A stretch of DNA of 64,000 bases from Alphaproteobacteria bacterium (GTDB lineage: Bacteria; Pseudomonadota; Alphaproteobacteria; UBA828), in contig JAJDXK010000152.1 in the NCBI GenBank assembly GCA_022823305.1, positions 1-64,000 on the forward strand, given 5' to 3'. The translations under genes and the position numbers were made by a program. Below the pieces are notes generated by a model. The model was not told where the DNA came from. It did no database searches and saw nothing but the letters and a program-made list of their open reading frames with translations. Positions 36,259 to 46,013 of this stretch are shown here, piece after piece; within the stretch, counting starts at the first letter, position 1; each line of letters starts with the position of its first letter.

Positions 36259-36259
36259 G
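36250..36259. promoter_or_regulatory. Palindrome over the -10 box, candidate operator
   Basis: CTGTATACAG is a perfect ten-base palindrome covering the -10 element of the amidase promoter. The core GTATAC is common in operators of GntR/FadR-type regulators. No regulator gene is adjacent, so the assignment rests on symmetry and position only. Confidence 0.45.
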
Positions 36260-36296
36260 AGCCGGCGCTCACCACCGCAGCGCCGGGAGCTCCCGC

Positions 36297-36497
36297 ATGG
36301 CCAGGATCAGCGCGAACCTCATCGTCGCCCAAGCGGAGGCGGCAGGCCGCGCACCGCCTTCGGACGAGCGTACCCGCGCCCTTGCCGAGGCGGTCGGCTT
36401 GCTGGTGCAGGCGGCCGACGAGGCGGCGGCGGGGCTGAGCTTCGAGGCCGAGCCCGCCGACATTCTGACCGCCATGGACGAGACCGCGGCTCCCTGA
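36297..36497 (+). CDS. AtzG-like small amidase partner (DUF4089-type)
   Basis: A 66-residue, mostly helical and acidic protein whose stop is one base before the amidase ATG. GGGAG precedes its ATG. Size, composition (DERTRALAEAVGLLVQAADEA, ending in an acidic tail) and position match AtzG-type proteins, which form a heterotetramer with the amidase AtzE and are needed for its stability. The match rests on this pattern, not on an alignment. It could instead be an unrelated leader protein. Confidence 0.55.
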   Translation: MARISANLIVAQAEAAGRAPPSDERTRALAEAVGLLVQAADEAAAGLSFEAEPADILTAMDETAAP

Positions 36498-36498
36498 C

Positions 36499-37911
36499 AT
36501 GAGCGGCGACATCCATCTGCTGAGCCTTGTCGAGCTGGCAGACGCGATCGCTGCGCGCGAGCTCTCCGCCGTCGAGGTCATGCGCGCGACCGTGGCCCGC
36601 GCCGAGCGGCTGCAGCCCGAGCTCAATTGCTTCATCTCCCTGCAGGCCGAGGCGGCGCTGGAAAGCGCGGCGGCAGCCGACGCGGCGCTGGCGCGCGACG
36701 CGGAGCCGGGGCCGCTGCACGGCGTCCCGCTCGCCCATAAGGACATGTTCTACCGCGCGGGCCACGTCACCACCTGCGGCTCGCGCATCCGCAGGGACTT
36801 CGTGGCGGACCACGACAGCACCGCTCTGGCCCGCCTGCACGCGGCCGGCGCGATCTACCTCGGCGGCCTCAACATGGCGGAGTTCGCCACCGGGCCGACC
36901 GGCCACAACGAGCATTGGGGCGACTGCCGCAACCCCTGGAACCGGGCGCACATCTCGGGCGGCTCGTCCAGCGGCTCGGGTGCCGCGGTAGCGGGCCGCG
37001 TGGTCTTCGGCGCCCTCGGTTCGGATACCGGCGGCTCGGTGCGCCTGCCGTCGGCCTGCAACGGCGTGGTCGGGCTGAAGCCTACCAACGGGCGGGTCAG
37101 CCGTTACGGCCTCATGCCGCTTTCGCACACGCTGGATACGGTGGGCCCCCTCGCCCGCACCGTGCGCGATGCGGCCAGGCTCACGGCCACCATCGCCGGC
37201 CACGATCCGCACGACCCCACCAGCAGCAGGCGCCCCGTGCCCGACTACGAGGCCGCACTGGCCGAGGGCGCGAAGGGCCTCCGGATCGGCGTGCCGACGA
37301 GCTACTTCTACGACGTTGCCGACGACGAGGTGCGCACGCTCGTGGAGAGGAGCCTCGACGTGTTCCGCGACGCCGGCGTCGCGGTGGTCGAGGTTTCGGT
37401 GCCGGACATCGAGCGCATCAACCACCTCTCAAACGTGATTCTCTCCAGCGAGGCGGCGGCCATCCACGAGCCCTGGCTCAGCACCCGGCCCGAGGACTAC
37501 CAGGTCCAGGTGCGCAGCCGCTACGAGCCCGGCCTGCACGTGCCGGCGGTGAAGTACATCCAGGCGCTTGCCACGCGCGGCGGGCTGCTGCGGGAGTTCG
37601 TCGACACCGCGCTCGCGGGCGTCGACGCGCTGCACACGCCGGGCATCCCCTTCCCCATTCCGACGCGCGAGGAGACCAACGTGGGCGGGGGCGATCGCAT
37701 GGCGGAGATGGTCGCCGGGCTGAGCTGGTGCACCCGCGCCGCGAACTATCTCGGCGGCCCGGGCCTGATCGTGCCTTGCGGCTTTACCGGGAGCGGCCTG
37801 CCAGCCTCCTTCCAGCTCATGGGCCGGCCGTTTTCCGAAGCGACTCTCTTCCGCCTCGGCCACGCCTATCAGAGCGCCACCGACTGGCACACCCGCGCCC
37901 CCGACCTATAA
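36499..37911 (+). CDS. Amidase-signature family hydrolase (AtzE-like context)
   Basis: A 470-residue amidase of the Ser-cisSer-Lys class. Lys81 lies in LAHKDMF, the glycine/serine loop GGSSSGSG is at 154-161, and the nucleophile is Ser180 in GSDTGGSVRLPSA. It hydrolyses an amide or urea-type bond in the cytosol. The adjacent AtzG-like gene suggests membership in the AtzE/AtzG group, which acts on 1-carboxybiuret and related compounds, but the family is broad. It is not GatA: no gatC or gatB accompanies it. Confidence 0.88.
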   Translation: MSGDIHLLSLVELADAIAARELSAVEVMRATVARAERLQPELNCFISLQAEAALESAAAADAALARDAEPGPLHGVPLAHKDMFYRAGHVTTCGSRIRRDFVADHDSTALARLHAAGAIYLGGLNMAEFATGPTGHNEHWGDCRNPWNRAHISGGSSSGSGAAVAGRVVFGALGSDTGGSVRLPSACNGVVGLKPTNGRVSRYGLMPLSHTLDTVGPLARTVRDAARLTATIAGHDPHDPTSSRRPVPDYEAALAEGAKGLRIGVPTSYFYDVADDEVRTLVERSLDVFRDAGVAVVEVSVPDIERINHLSNVILSSEAAAIHEPWLSTRPEDYQVQVRSRYEPGLHVPAVKYIQALATRGGLLREFVDTALAGVDALHTPGIPFPIPTREETNVGGGDRMAEMVAGLSWCTRAANYLGGPGLIVPCGFTGSGLPASFQLMGRPFSEATLFRLGHAYQSATDWHTRAPDL

Positions 37912-37965
37912 TCCGATGCGCAGGCCGCGCGGGGAGACCCCCCGGAGGCGCGGAGAACGGGAGCG

Positions 37966-38358
37966 ATGGCGATGACGGCGCACGGCGCCTTCCACTGGAA
38001 CGAGCTGATGACCTGGAGCCCTGACGAGGCCAGGGCCTTCTACGCGGAGACCCTGGGCTGGGCCTATGACGCGGTTCCGATGGCAGGCGGCGGCACCTAC
38101 ACGCTCTGCAAGGCCGGCGAGACAGCGGTCGCCGGCATCTTCGAGATGAAGCCGGGGACAGGCTTCGACGGTGTCCCGGACCACTGGTTCGCCTACATCG
38201 CGGTGGACGATATCGATGCCCGGCTCGCCACGGTCGAGGCAGCCGGCGGCGAGGTCCGCCGCCCCGCCTTCGACGTGCCCGACGTCGGCCGCTTCGCCGT
38301 CGTCAGGGACAAGGCAGGCGGCATCGTCGGCTGGGTCACGCCGGCCAGGGAGTGGTGA
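37966..38358 (+). CDS. VOC-family (glyoxalase/bleomycin resistance-fold) protein
   Basis: A 130-residue protein with two beta-alpha-beta-beta-beta units. FHWNELMTWSPDEARAFYAETLGW and DHWFAYIAVDDIDARLATVEAAGG are typical of the group that includes small glyoxalase-like enzymes and hydroxylase-type proteins. The start may be ATG 37966 or ATG 37972; GGGAG is better spaced for the second. Its end overlaps the next gene's GTG start by seven bases. Function unknown. Confidence 0.82.
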   Translation: MAMTAHGAFHWNELMTWSPDEARAFYAETLGWAYDAVPMAGGGTYTLCKAGETAVAGIFEMKPGTGFDGVPDHWFAYIAVDDIDARLATVEAAGGEVRRPAFDVPDVGRFAVVRDKAGGIVGWVTPAREW

Positions 38359-39544
38359 CGACAGCGGGGAGGCACGCGATCCACGACGCGATCGTCGTCG
38401 GCGCCCGCTGCGCCGGGGCGCCCACCGCCATGCTGCTGGCCCGCAAGGGCTACCGCGTGCTGTTGCTCGATCGCGACCGCTTCCCCTCCGACATGGGGCA
38501 ATCGACACACCTGATCCATCCGCTGGGCGTGGCCCACCTCCGCACCTGGGGCGTGCTGCCGCAGATCGCGGCGCGGTCGCGGTCCTTTACCGACTGGCGC
38601 GTCGACCTGCACGGCGTCGTGCTGCAGGGCGCGCCGCCTGCGGTGGATGGCCACGGCGACTCCTACGGCCCCAGACGCCATCTGCTCGACGGCATCCTGG
38701 CCGAGGCGGCGGTTGCTGCGGGCGCCACGTTCCGCGACGGCGTGCGCGTGGTCGAGCTGGTCGAGCGTGGCGGGCGCGTCGCCGGCGTCGTCACCGAGGG
38801 TTCGGGCGACAGCCGACAGATAGAGCATGCCCGCCTTGTCATCGGCGCGGACGGGCCGAACTCCGTGGTCGCTCGCTGCACCGGCGCCGTGGAATCGCTG
38901 GTCGAGCCGGTGGTGCAGAGCAACATCTGGTCATACTGGCGGGGCATCGCCCTCGACCACGTGCGGCTCTACATCCGCGAGCACAGGGGCGCCTTCGCCT
39001 TCCCCGCCAGCGACGGCACGGTGCTGGTCGCCGCCAACCTGATGCACGACGAGTTCGTGGCCGCCCGGCGCGACCGGGAGGCGGCCTTTCACGCACGGGT
39101 CGAGGAAGTCGCGCCCGACCTCCGGGCTATGGTGACGGGAGCCGAGCGGACGGAGGGCTTCCACGGCGGCTGCACGCGGGCCTTCGTGCGCGAGGCTGCC
39201 GGACCCGGCTGGGCGCTGGTGGGCGATGCGGGAATGAAGAAGGACCCGGTCACCGCGCAGGGCATCTCGACCGCGTTCCGCACGGCGGAGATGGTGGGCG
39301 AGGCGGCGGACGAAGGCCTGAGCGGGCGACGCCCGCTGGACGATGCGCTCGCCGATTACGCAGCGGCGCGCGACGAGTGGCTGCTGCCCTACTACCGCTT
39401 CACCGCCCAGCTCGCCCGCTTCGCCAGGCCCACCGAGGCGCTGGCGGCGTTCTACCGGGAGACCCAAACCGACTCCGACGCGACCGCCCGCCTCTTCGGC
39501 TGCGTCGCCCTCACCCACTCGCCGGAGGAGGTGCTGCCCTCCGC

Positions 39545-39548
<4 letters not shown>
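38352..39548 (+). CDS. FAD-dependent monooxygenase/geranylgeranyl reductase-like oxidoreductase
   Basis: A 398-residue group A flavoprotein. The dinucleotide-binding segment is DAIVVGARCAGAPTAMLLAR (about 13-32), the DG motif is IGADGPNSVVAR, and the GD motif is GDAGMKKDPVTAQG, which contacts FAD ribose. Such enzymes hydroxylate aromatics or reduce prenyl chains with NAD(P)H. No ferredoxin or partner reductase is adjacent. GTG 38352 and GTG 38355 are both possible starts. Its TAA overlaps the convergent glnS TAG. Confidence 0.85.
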
Positions 39549-41224
<1,676 letters not shown>

Positions 41225-41263
41225 GCCGGGCCGCTCTCCCCTCTGCAAACCCCGAATGTGACG

Positions 41264-42295
41264 TCAGTCGAAATGGGGCATGACCTCGGCCGCAAACAGC
41301 TCCGCCGAGGCCATGGCGTCGGCGCCCGGAATGCCCGGCATGTGCATCCAGCAGATCATCTCGCTCGGGCTCACCGCCGCCCGATAGTCACGGATGCGAC
41401 CGATGGCGAATTCCGGGTCGCCGATGATGTAGCGGTCCTTGAAGGTGGCGAAGGCGACCTCGCCCGGGTCCTCGATCACGCTGCCGTCGTCGCGCCTGAG
41501 CACCCGGTCGCCGGCAGCAGACGCGGCGCCATAGAGCTCGCGATAGAGGTAGTTCACGGCAGGCGCCGCCTTCTCCTCGGCTTCGGCCATGGTGGGAGCG
41601 ACGAACACCTGGCGGATGATCGGCCGCTCGGGGATGGACCAGCCGGCCTCGGCCGCCGCGGCCTCGTAAGGCTGGAAGTGCTCCTCCAGCTCGGCCAGCC
41701 CGTGGCGCGGCGACATGATCTGCACGCAGCGCCGCGCCGCGGCGCGGCGCAGCGAGCCCGGGGCCGAGACCCCGTACCAGATGGGCGGGTGCGGGCGCTG
41801 CACCGGCCGGGGCGTCACCCGCCCTTCCGCGACGCGGTAGTAGCGACCCTCGAAGGAGAAGGGCTCCCCGGTCCAGGCCTGGATCATCAGGTCCAGCGCC
41901 TCCTCGAAGCGCCCGACGCGCTCCTCGCGCGGCACCCCGTGGGCGGCGAACTCCTGCGTGACGTACCCCGGCGCCACGCCGAAGACGAAGCGCCCGTCCG
42001 AGAGGTTGTCGATCACCGCGATGTCCTCGGCGAGCCTGAGCGGCGCGTAGAGAGGCACCAGCAGCACCGCGGTGCCGATCCGCATGCGCTCGGTGACCGC
42101 CGCGGCTCCCGCCATCGCCACCAGCGGGCCGGGGCAGAAGCCGTCCTTCTGGACGTGGTGCGAGCACTGGAAGGCGGAGACGTAGCCGAGCTCCTCGGCC
42201 CGGGGCAGGCAGCGCAGCATGTCCCGGTAGGTTTCCTGGCTCGCGATGCCGCTCTCCGGCGGCACCTGATGGGCGAAGAGCAGACCGAACTTCAT
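41264..42295 (-). CDS. Luciferase-like (LLM) flavin-dependent oxidoreductase
   Basis: A 343-residue TIM-barrel monooxygenase of the bacterial luciferase family that uses reduced FMN or F420. Typical elements are MKFGLLFAHQVP, GTAVLLVPLYAPLRLAEDIAVIDNLSDGRFVFGVAPGY and RVGRFEEALDLMIQAW. ATG 42295 has a strong GAGGAGG site. The substrate is unknown; the adjacent SDR, PPOX-like, TauD-like and enolase-superfamily genes suggest a shared catabolic route. Confidence 0.9.
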   Translation of the reverse strand: MKFGLLFAHQVPPESGIASQETYRDMLRCLPRAEELGYVSAFQCSHHVQKDGFCPGPLVAMAGAAAVTERMRIGTAVLLVPLYAPLRLAEDIAVIDNLSDGRFVFGVAPGYVTQEFAAHGVPREERVGRFEEALDLMIQAWTGEPFSFEGRYYRVAEGRVTPRPVQRPHPPIWYGVSAPGSLRRAAARRCVQIMSPRHGLAELEEHFQPYEAAAAEAGWSIPERPIIRQVFVAPTMAEAEEKAAPAVNYLYRELYGAASAAGDRVLRRDDGSVIEDPGEVAFATFKDRYIIGDPEFAIGRIRDYRAAVSPSEMICWMHMPGIPGADAMASAELFAAEVMPHFD

Positions 42296-42338
42296 CGTGC
42301 CCTCCTCGTCGTTTCCGCTGCGTCCTGGCAGGGGGCGG

Positions 42339-43085
42339 TCAGGTGAAGGCGGTGGCGCTGAGGCCGGCGAGCCAGCCGTCGTCCACGCCGAGGTTGGCGC
42401 CGTGGATGTGGGCGGCGTCGTCGGAGCAGAGGAATAGTACCGCCGCAGCAACGGCGTCGGGCTCCATGTAGCCGCCTTGGGTCGCCAGCATGCGACCGAG
42501 GCGGGCCATGAAGGCCTCGTCGGTCCACTGGTGCTCGGTCATCTGCGTGCGGATGAAGCCGGGCGCCACCGCGTTGACGTTGATGCCGTCGGGCGCAAGC
42601 GCCAACGCCAGCGCGCGCGTCAGGTTGAGCAGCCCGCCCTTGGCCGCGCAGTAGGCCTGAGCGGTGGCGAAGCCCTGGCTGCCTGCGATCGAGGTGATGT
42701 TGACGATGCGCCCGCCGCCGCGGCGGCGCATCTGCGGGGCCGCCGCCTGGATCAGGAAGAACACGCCCTTGAGGTTGATGTCGACGTTGCGGTCCCAGTT
42801 CTCCTCGGTGGTCTCGTCGAACGCCATCTGCTCGAAGACGCCGACGCAGTTCACCAGCAGGTCGATGTCGCCGAGGTCGGCCTGGACCGCAGCAGCGAGG
42901 CGGCGGCACTCGGCCACCTGGCCGAGGTCGGCCCGATAGCAGCGGGCGTCCGCCACGGGGCTCTCCCCGGCAGCAGTGTCGGCCAGCGCGAGCGTTGCGC
43001 CCTCGGCGGCGAAGCGCTCCGCCACCTTGCGGCCGATGCCGCCGAACCCGCCAGTAATCAGCGCCCGCTTGCCCGCCAGTCTCAT
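42339..43085 (-). CDS. Short-chain dehydrogenase/reductase
   Basis: A 248-residue SDR. The cofactor motif is TGGFGGIG (about 11-18), NxxG appears as NCVG, and the catalytic residues are Ser in NITSIAGSQG and the Tyr-Lys pair in AYCAAKGG. It oxidises or reduces an alcohol/carbonyl with NAD(P). Acidic residues following beta-strand 2 (ALADTAAGE) suggest NAD preference. It is the third gene of a five-gene - strand cluster. Confidence 0.9.
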   Translation of the reverse strand: MRLAGKRALITGGFGGIGRKVAERFAAEGATLALADTAAGESPVADARCYRADLGQVAECRRLAAAVQADLGDIDLLVNCVGVFEQMAFDETTEENWDRNVDINLKGVFFLIQAAAPQMRRRGGGRIVNITSIAGSQGFATAQAYCAAKGGLLNLTRALALALAPDGINVNAVAPGFIRTQMTEHQWTDEAFMARLGRMLATQGGYMEPDAVAAAVLFLCSDDAAHIHGANLGVDDGWLAGLSATAFT

Positions 43086-43147
43086 CGCCCGATCCGTGGT
43101 TCGCCTGGTCGTGGCCCCGGTAGTGCTCGTCGCTCCGCAGGAGCGCC

Positions 43148-43543
43148 CTATTCCATCAGGGCGACCTTTTCCGGCGCGATGCGGACGATCACGCGCTGCT
43201 CGCCTTCCTGACGGAAAGGGTAGCTGTCCACGCCCATGTACTTCTTGGCCATAGCGTCGATGTGCTCCTCGGCGCCCTCGTGCTCCATCGCCACCACGCG
43301 GCCCTGGATCATGGCCTGCTGGTATGGGTTCTCCTGGTCGAACACGGCCACGGCGACGCGCGCGTCGCGCCGCATGTTGCGGGGCTTCACGCGCCCTTCC
43401 GCCGTGTTGAAGACGATGTGGGTGCCGTCGGTGTCGATCCAGACCACCGAGGCCTGCGGCCGGCCGTCCCCCATCACCGTAGCGACGGTCGCGAAGTTCT
43501 TCCCCTGCAGCAGCCGTGTGGCCAGATCGGGCAGCTCCACCAT
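43148..43543 (-). CDS. Pyridoxamine-5'-phosphate-oxidase-like (PPOX/F420-dependent) protein
   Basis: A 131-residue split-beta-barrel flavin-binding protein. FATVATVMGDGRPQASVVWIDTDG and RDARVAVAVFDQENPYQQAMIQGRV are typical of the PPOX class that includes F420-dependent enzymes. A strong AAGGAGAG site precedes ATG 43543. Whether it uses FMN or F420, and on what substrate, is unknown. With the LLM gene two genes away it could support flavin chemistry. Confidence 0.85.
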   Translation of the reverse strand: MVELPDLATRLLQGKNFATVATVMGDGRPQASVVWIDTDGTHIVFNTAEGRVKPRNMRRDARVAVAVFDQENPYQQAMIQGRVVAMEHEGAEEHIDAMAKKYMGVDSYPFRQEGEQRVIVRIAPEKVALME

Positions 43544-43657
43544 GCTTTCTCTCCTTCTCCGCCGCGCGCCCCGGTCCCGCCGGCGCGGCGCCACCATACA
43601 GCGGGAGCCGGGCCATGGCACGGCCCCTCGCCTTGTTCCGGCGTCACGCAGGCAGCC

Positions 43658-44527
43658 TCAGGCGACCCACTCGTTGGCGCCCGTGCTGTCGCCGGCGACG
43701 GTGGTGCGCACCATGTGCCTGGGCTGGTCCGGCGGATGGCCGAGGCCCCGGTGCAGGACGCAGCGGTTGTCCCACATGACCAGATCGCCCACCTGCCAAC
43801 GGTGGACATGGACGCGCGGCACCTGGCAGGCCTCGATGCAGAGCCGCTCCAGCAGGCGGCGGCTCTCGCCCTCGTCCTCGCCCACGATGTGGCTGGCGTG
43901 GCGGCCGATGTAGAGGTTGCGGCGCCCGGTCGCCGGGTGGATTCGGATCACGGGCTGCTCGACCGGCGGCAGCGCGTCCCACTCCTCCCGGGTGATGGTC
44001 TTCATCCCGCCGACCTTGCCCTGGCTGTAGCCGTAGCTGTGCACGGCGATCTTGTCCGCGAGCCAGTCCTGCGTGGCCGGCTCGAGGGCGTCGTAGGCCG
44101 CGCGCATGTCGGCGAAGGCGGTCTCGCCCCCCGTCTCGGGCACCACCCGCGCCGAGAGCAGCGAGGCCTTGGCGGGGATGCGCTTGTAGGAGCTGTCGGT
44201 GTGCCAGTAGTTGTTGCCCTTCAGCAGCATGCTGACGCCGTGATCGGCCGAGAGCAGCCTGCCGTTCTCGCCGATGTTGGTGAGGTGGATGATCGTCGGG
44301 TCGTCGTGGATGTGATTGGCGGAGAGACTCCGCTCCAGCGGGCCGAAGCGGCGGCTGAAGGCGACCTGCTCCTCGTCCGACAGGTTCTGGCCGGGGAAGA
44401 CGAGCACCGCGTGGGCGTGCCAGGCCACCTCGATGGCGGCGAAGCTCTCGTCGTCGAGCGCGTCCAGCCGGCCACCGCGCACGGTGGCGCCGAGGGTCGC
44501 CTCGGCGGGCGTGATCTCCAGGGTCAT
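43658..44527 (-). CDS. TauD/TfdA-family Fe(II)/2-oxoglutarate dioxygenase
   Basis: A 289-residue non-heme iron dioxygenase. The facial triad is His109 and Asp111 (YWHTDSSY) with His259 (VLHRG), and an arginine near 274 (RTTVAG) would bind 2-oxoglutarate. The family hydroxylates sulfonates, phenoxyacids and other small acids, often releasing the heteroatom group. Taurine is not implied, because no taurine transporter is present. It follows the enolase-superfamily gene by 23 bases. Confidence 0.9.
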   Translation of the reverse strand: MTLEITPAEATLGATVRGGRLDALDDESFAAIEVAWHAHAVLVFPGQNLSDEEQVAFSRRFGPLERSLSANHIHDDPTIIHLTNIGENGRLLSADHGVSMLLKGNNYWHTDSSYKRIPAKASLLSARVVPETGGETAFADMRAAYDALEPATQDWLADKIAVHSYGYSQGKVGGMKTITREEWDALPPVEQPVIRIHPATGRRNLYIGRHASHIVGEDEGESRRLLERLCIEACQVPRVHVHRWQVGDLVMWDNRCVLHRGLGHPPDQPRHMVRTTVAGDSTGANEWVA

Positions 44528-44550
44528 GGCGCCCTCCCCGCGCGCTGCGC

Positions 44551-45705
44551 CTATTCCAGGGCCCAGCCGGGAATGTAGCAGGGTCCCGGGACCGCCGGGT
44601 AGCGTTCGAGCACCGCCTCGTCGATCTCGACGCCGAAGCCGGGGCCCTCGGGCGGCTCGATATGGCCGTCGACGACGCCGACGTAGTCCTTGCAGAGCTC
44701 GGTGCGGAAGGGGTTCACCCGGGCCACGTCGGCCTCGTAGATGAGCCCGTTGGGAATGGCGCAGAGGAGGTGCGCGTTGCCGGCCGCGCTGAGGATGCTG
44801 TGGCTGGTGTGCGGCGCCATCGGGATGTGCCAGGCGGCGGCCATGTCGGAGATCTTCTTGAGCTCGCTGATCCCGCCCGACTTGCAGAAGTCGGCCTGAC
44901 AGATGGACACGGCGCGGGCCTCGAAGAGCGCGCGGAAGGCGGTCCTGCCGTAGTGGTTCTCGCCGGCAGCGATGGGGATCGACGTGCGCCGGCGCAACTC
45001 GGCATAGGCCGGGATGTTGTCGGGCGTGAAGGGCTCCTCCAGCCAGTAGACCCGGTTCTCCTCGCAGTAGCGCAGCACCTCCGGGATATCGAGCAGGTCG
45101 TAGCGCGTCGCGGCGTCGACGGCGATGTCGAGCTCGTCGCCGAAAACCTTGCGGATGTGGCCGACGCGCATGGCGTCCCGCGCGGGATGGTCGCCGACCC
45201 GCATCTTGATCGCCGTGTATCCTTCGTCGATGAGAGCGGAAACTTCTTTTTCCAGTTCTTCAGGGGGCTTGAAGCCAAGGCTTAAACCGCCGGCATAGGC
45301 ACGGATCCGCTTCTTCGCACCGCCGAGCAGGGTGTAGACGGGCTGGCCCAGCAGCTTGCCCTTGAGGTCCCAGAGCGCGTTGTCAATGCCGGCGAGCGCG
45401 GTGATGCTGCCGGCACCGAGCCCGTGGGTGGTGATCTGCTGGCGCTCCAGCCGGTGCCAGATGCCCTCGCTGTCGAAGGGGTCGGCGCCGGCGAGGAGCG
45501 AGCCCATCCCCTTCTGGATCACCGTCGCCATGGCCGTCGGGTTCTGGCCGTGATGGGCCTCGCCGAAGCCGACCGCGCCGCTCTCGTCCCTGATCCGCAC
45601 CAGCACGATGTCGCGCTTGGTGTTGGTGCCGAGACCCAGGCGCACGAGATTGCTCTCGAAGGGGCAGGAGTGTGCGCTCGCACGCACCTCGACGATCCTG
45701 GCCAT
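44551..45705 (-). CDS. Mandelate racemase/muconate lactonizing enolase-superfamily protein
   Basis: A 384-residue enolase-superfamily enzyme. Metal ligands are Asp in IAVDAATRY, Glu in YWLEEPF and Glu in IAAGENHYG. The His-Asp dyad is present (ICQADFCKSGG and MAPHTSHS), as in the mandelate racemase subgroup. The usual second lysine of K-x-K is arginine (AIKMRVG), so the (S)-face base is altered. The reaction is likely acid-sugar dehydration or epimerisation, but unresolved. It is the first gene of the - strand cluster. Confidence 0.88.
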   Translation of the reverse strand: MARIVEVRASAHSCPFESNLVRLGLGTNTKRDIVLVRIRDESGAVGFGEAHHGQNPTAMATVIQKGMGSLLAGADPFDSEGIWHRLERQQITTHGLGAGSITALAGIDNALWDLKGKLLGQPVYTLLGGAKKRIRAYAGGLSLGFKPPEELEKEVSALIDEGYTAIKMRVGDHPARDAMRVGHIRKVFGDELDIAVDAATRYDLLDIPEVLRYCEENRVYWLEEPFTPDNIPAYAELRRRTSIPIAAGENHYGRTAFRALFEARAVSICQADFCKSGGISELKKISDMAAAWHIPMAPHTSHSILSAAGNAHLLCAIPNGLIYEADVARVNPFRTELCKDYVGVVDGHIEPPEGPGFGVEIDEAVLERYPAVPGPCYIPGWALE

Positions 45706-45931
45706 CGCGTCTCCTCCCCTCTTGTGGGCCCTGGCGGCAGCGGAGGGAAGCTATGCCGTCGTCGGACCGGTCGCAAGCGCCGCCGCAGTCGTCTCGGGAA
45801 CCGTCGCCGGCCGAGCGCAGGAGGTCTCCCGTCCCCAAGAGCCTGCTTCTCCGTGGCGACGGCCAAACCGTGCCCACGTCTCACGAATTGAGCCAAGCAT
45901 ATTGCCGACTCACCCAATTACCGTTCTTTTG

Positions 45932-45947
45932 CGATCTCATGAAATCG
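45932..45947. promoter_or_regulatory. Near-palindrome upstream of uraH
   Basis: CGATCTCATGAAATCG is symmetric at 14 of 16 bases. It sits about 70 bases before the uraH coding region, in the AT-rich part of the spacer, and is a candidate operator for a purine- or urate-responsive regulator. Confidence 0.4.
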
Positions 45948-45949
45948 TA

Positions 45950-45966
45950 GACAATCATTGGTTGTC
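45950..45966. promoter_or_regulatory. Second near-palindrome upstream of uraH
   Basis: GACAATCATTGGTTGTC has arms matching at seven of eight positions about a central T. It lies two bases after the first near-palindrome. The pair spans about 35 bases, typical of tandem dimer sites. No regulator gene is present in the purine operon, so the cognate protein is unknown. Confidence 0.4.
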
Positions 45967-46013
45967 CTGAAGGAACGAGACTGCGTCCTTCGGGAGTCGG
46001 GGAGTGAAGACCG

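Larger units (their letters stand above)
45706..46013. other. 308-base divergent intergenic region, likely holding the purine-operon promoter
   Basis: No gene is visible on either strand. The part next to the enolase-superfamily gene is GC-rich and featureless. The part from about 45890 to 45970 is notably AT-rich for this genome and carries two near-palindromes, listed separately. It must contain the promoters of both the purine operon and the - strand cluster, but I could not fix a convincing -35/-10 pair for either. Confidence 0.6.
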
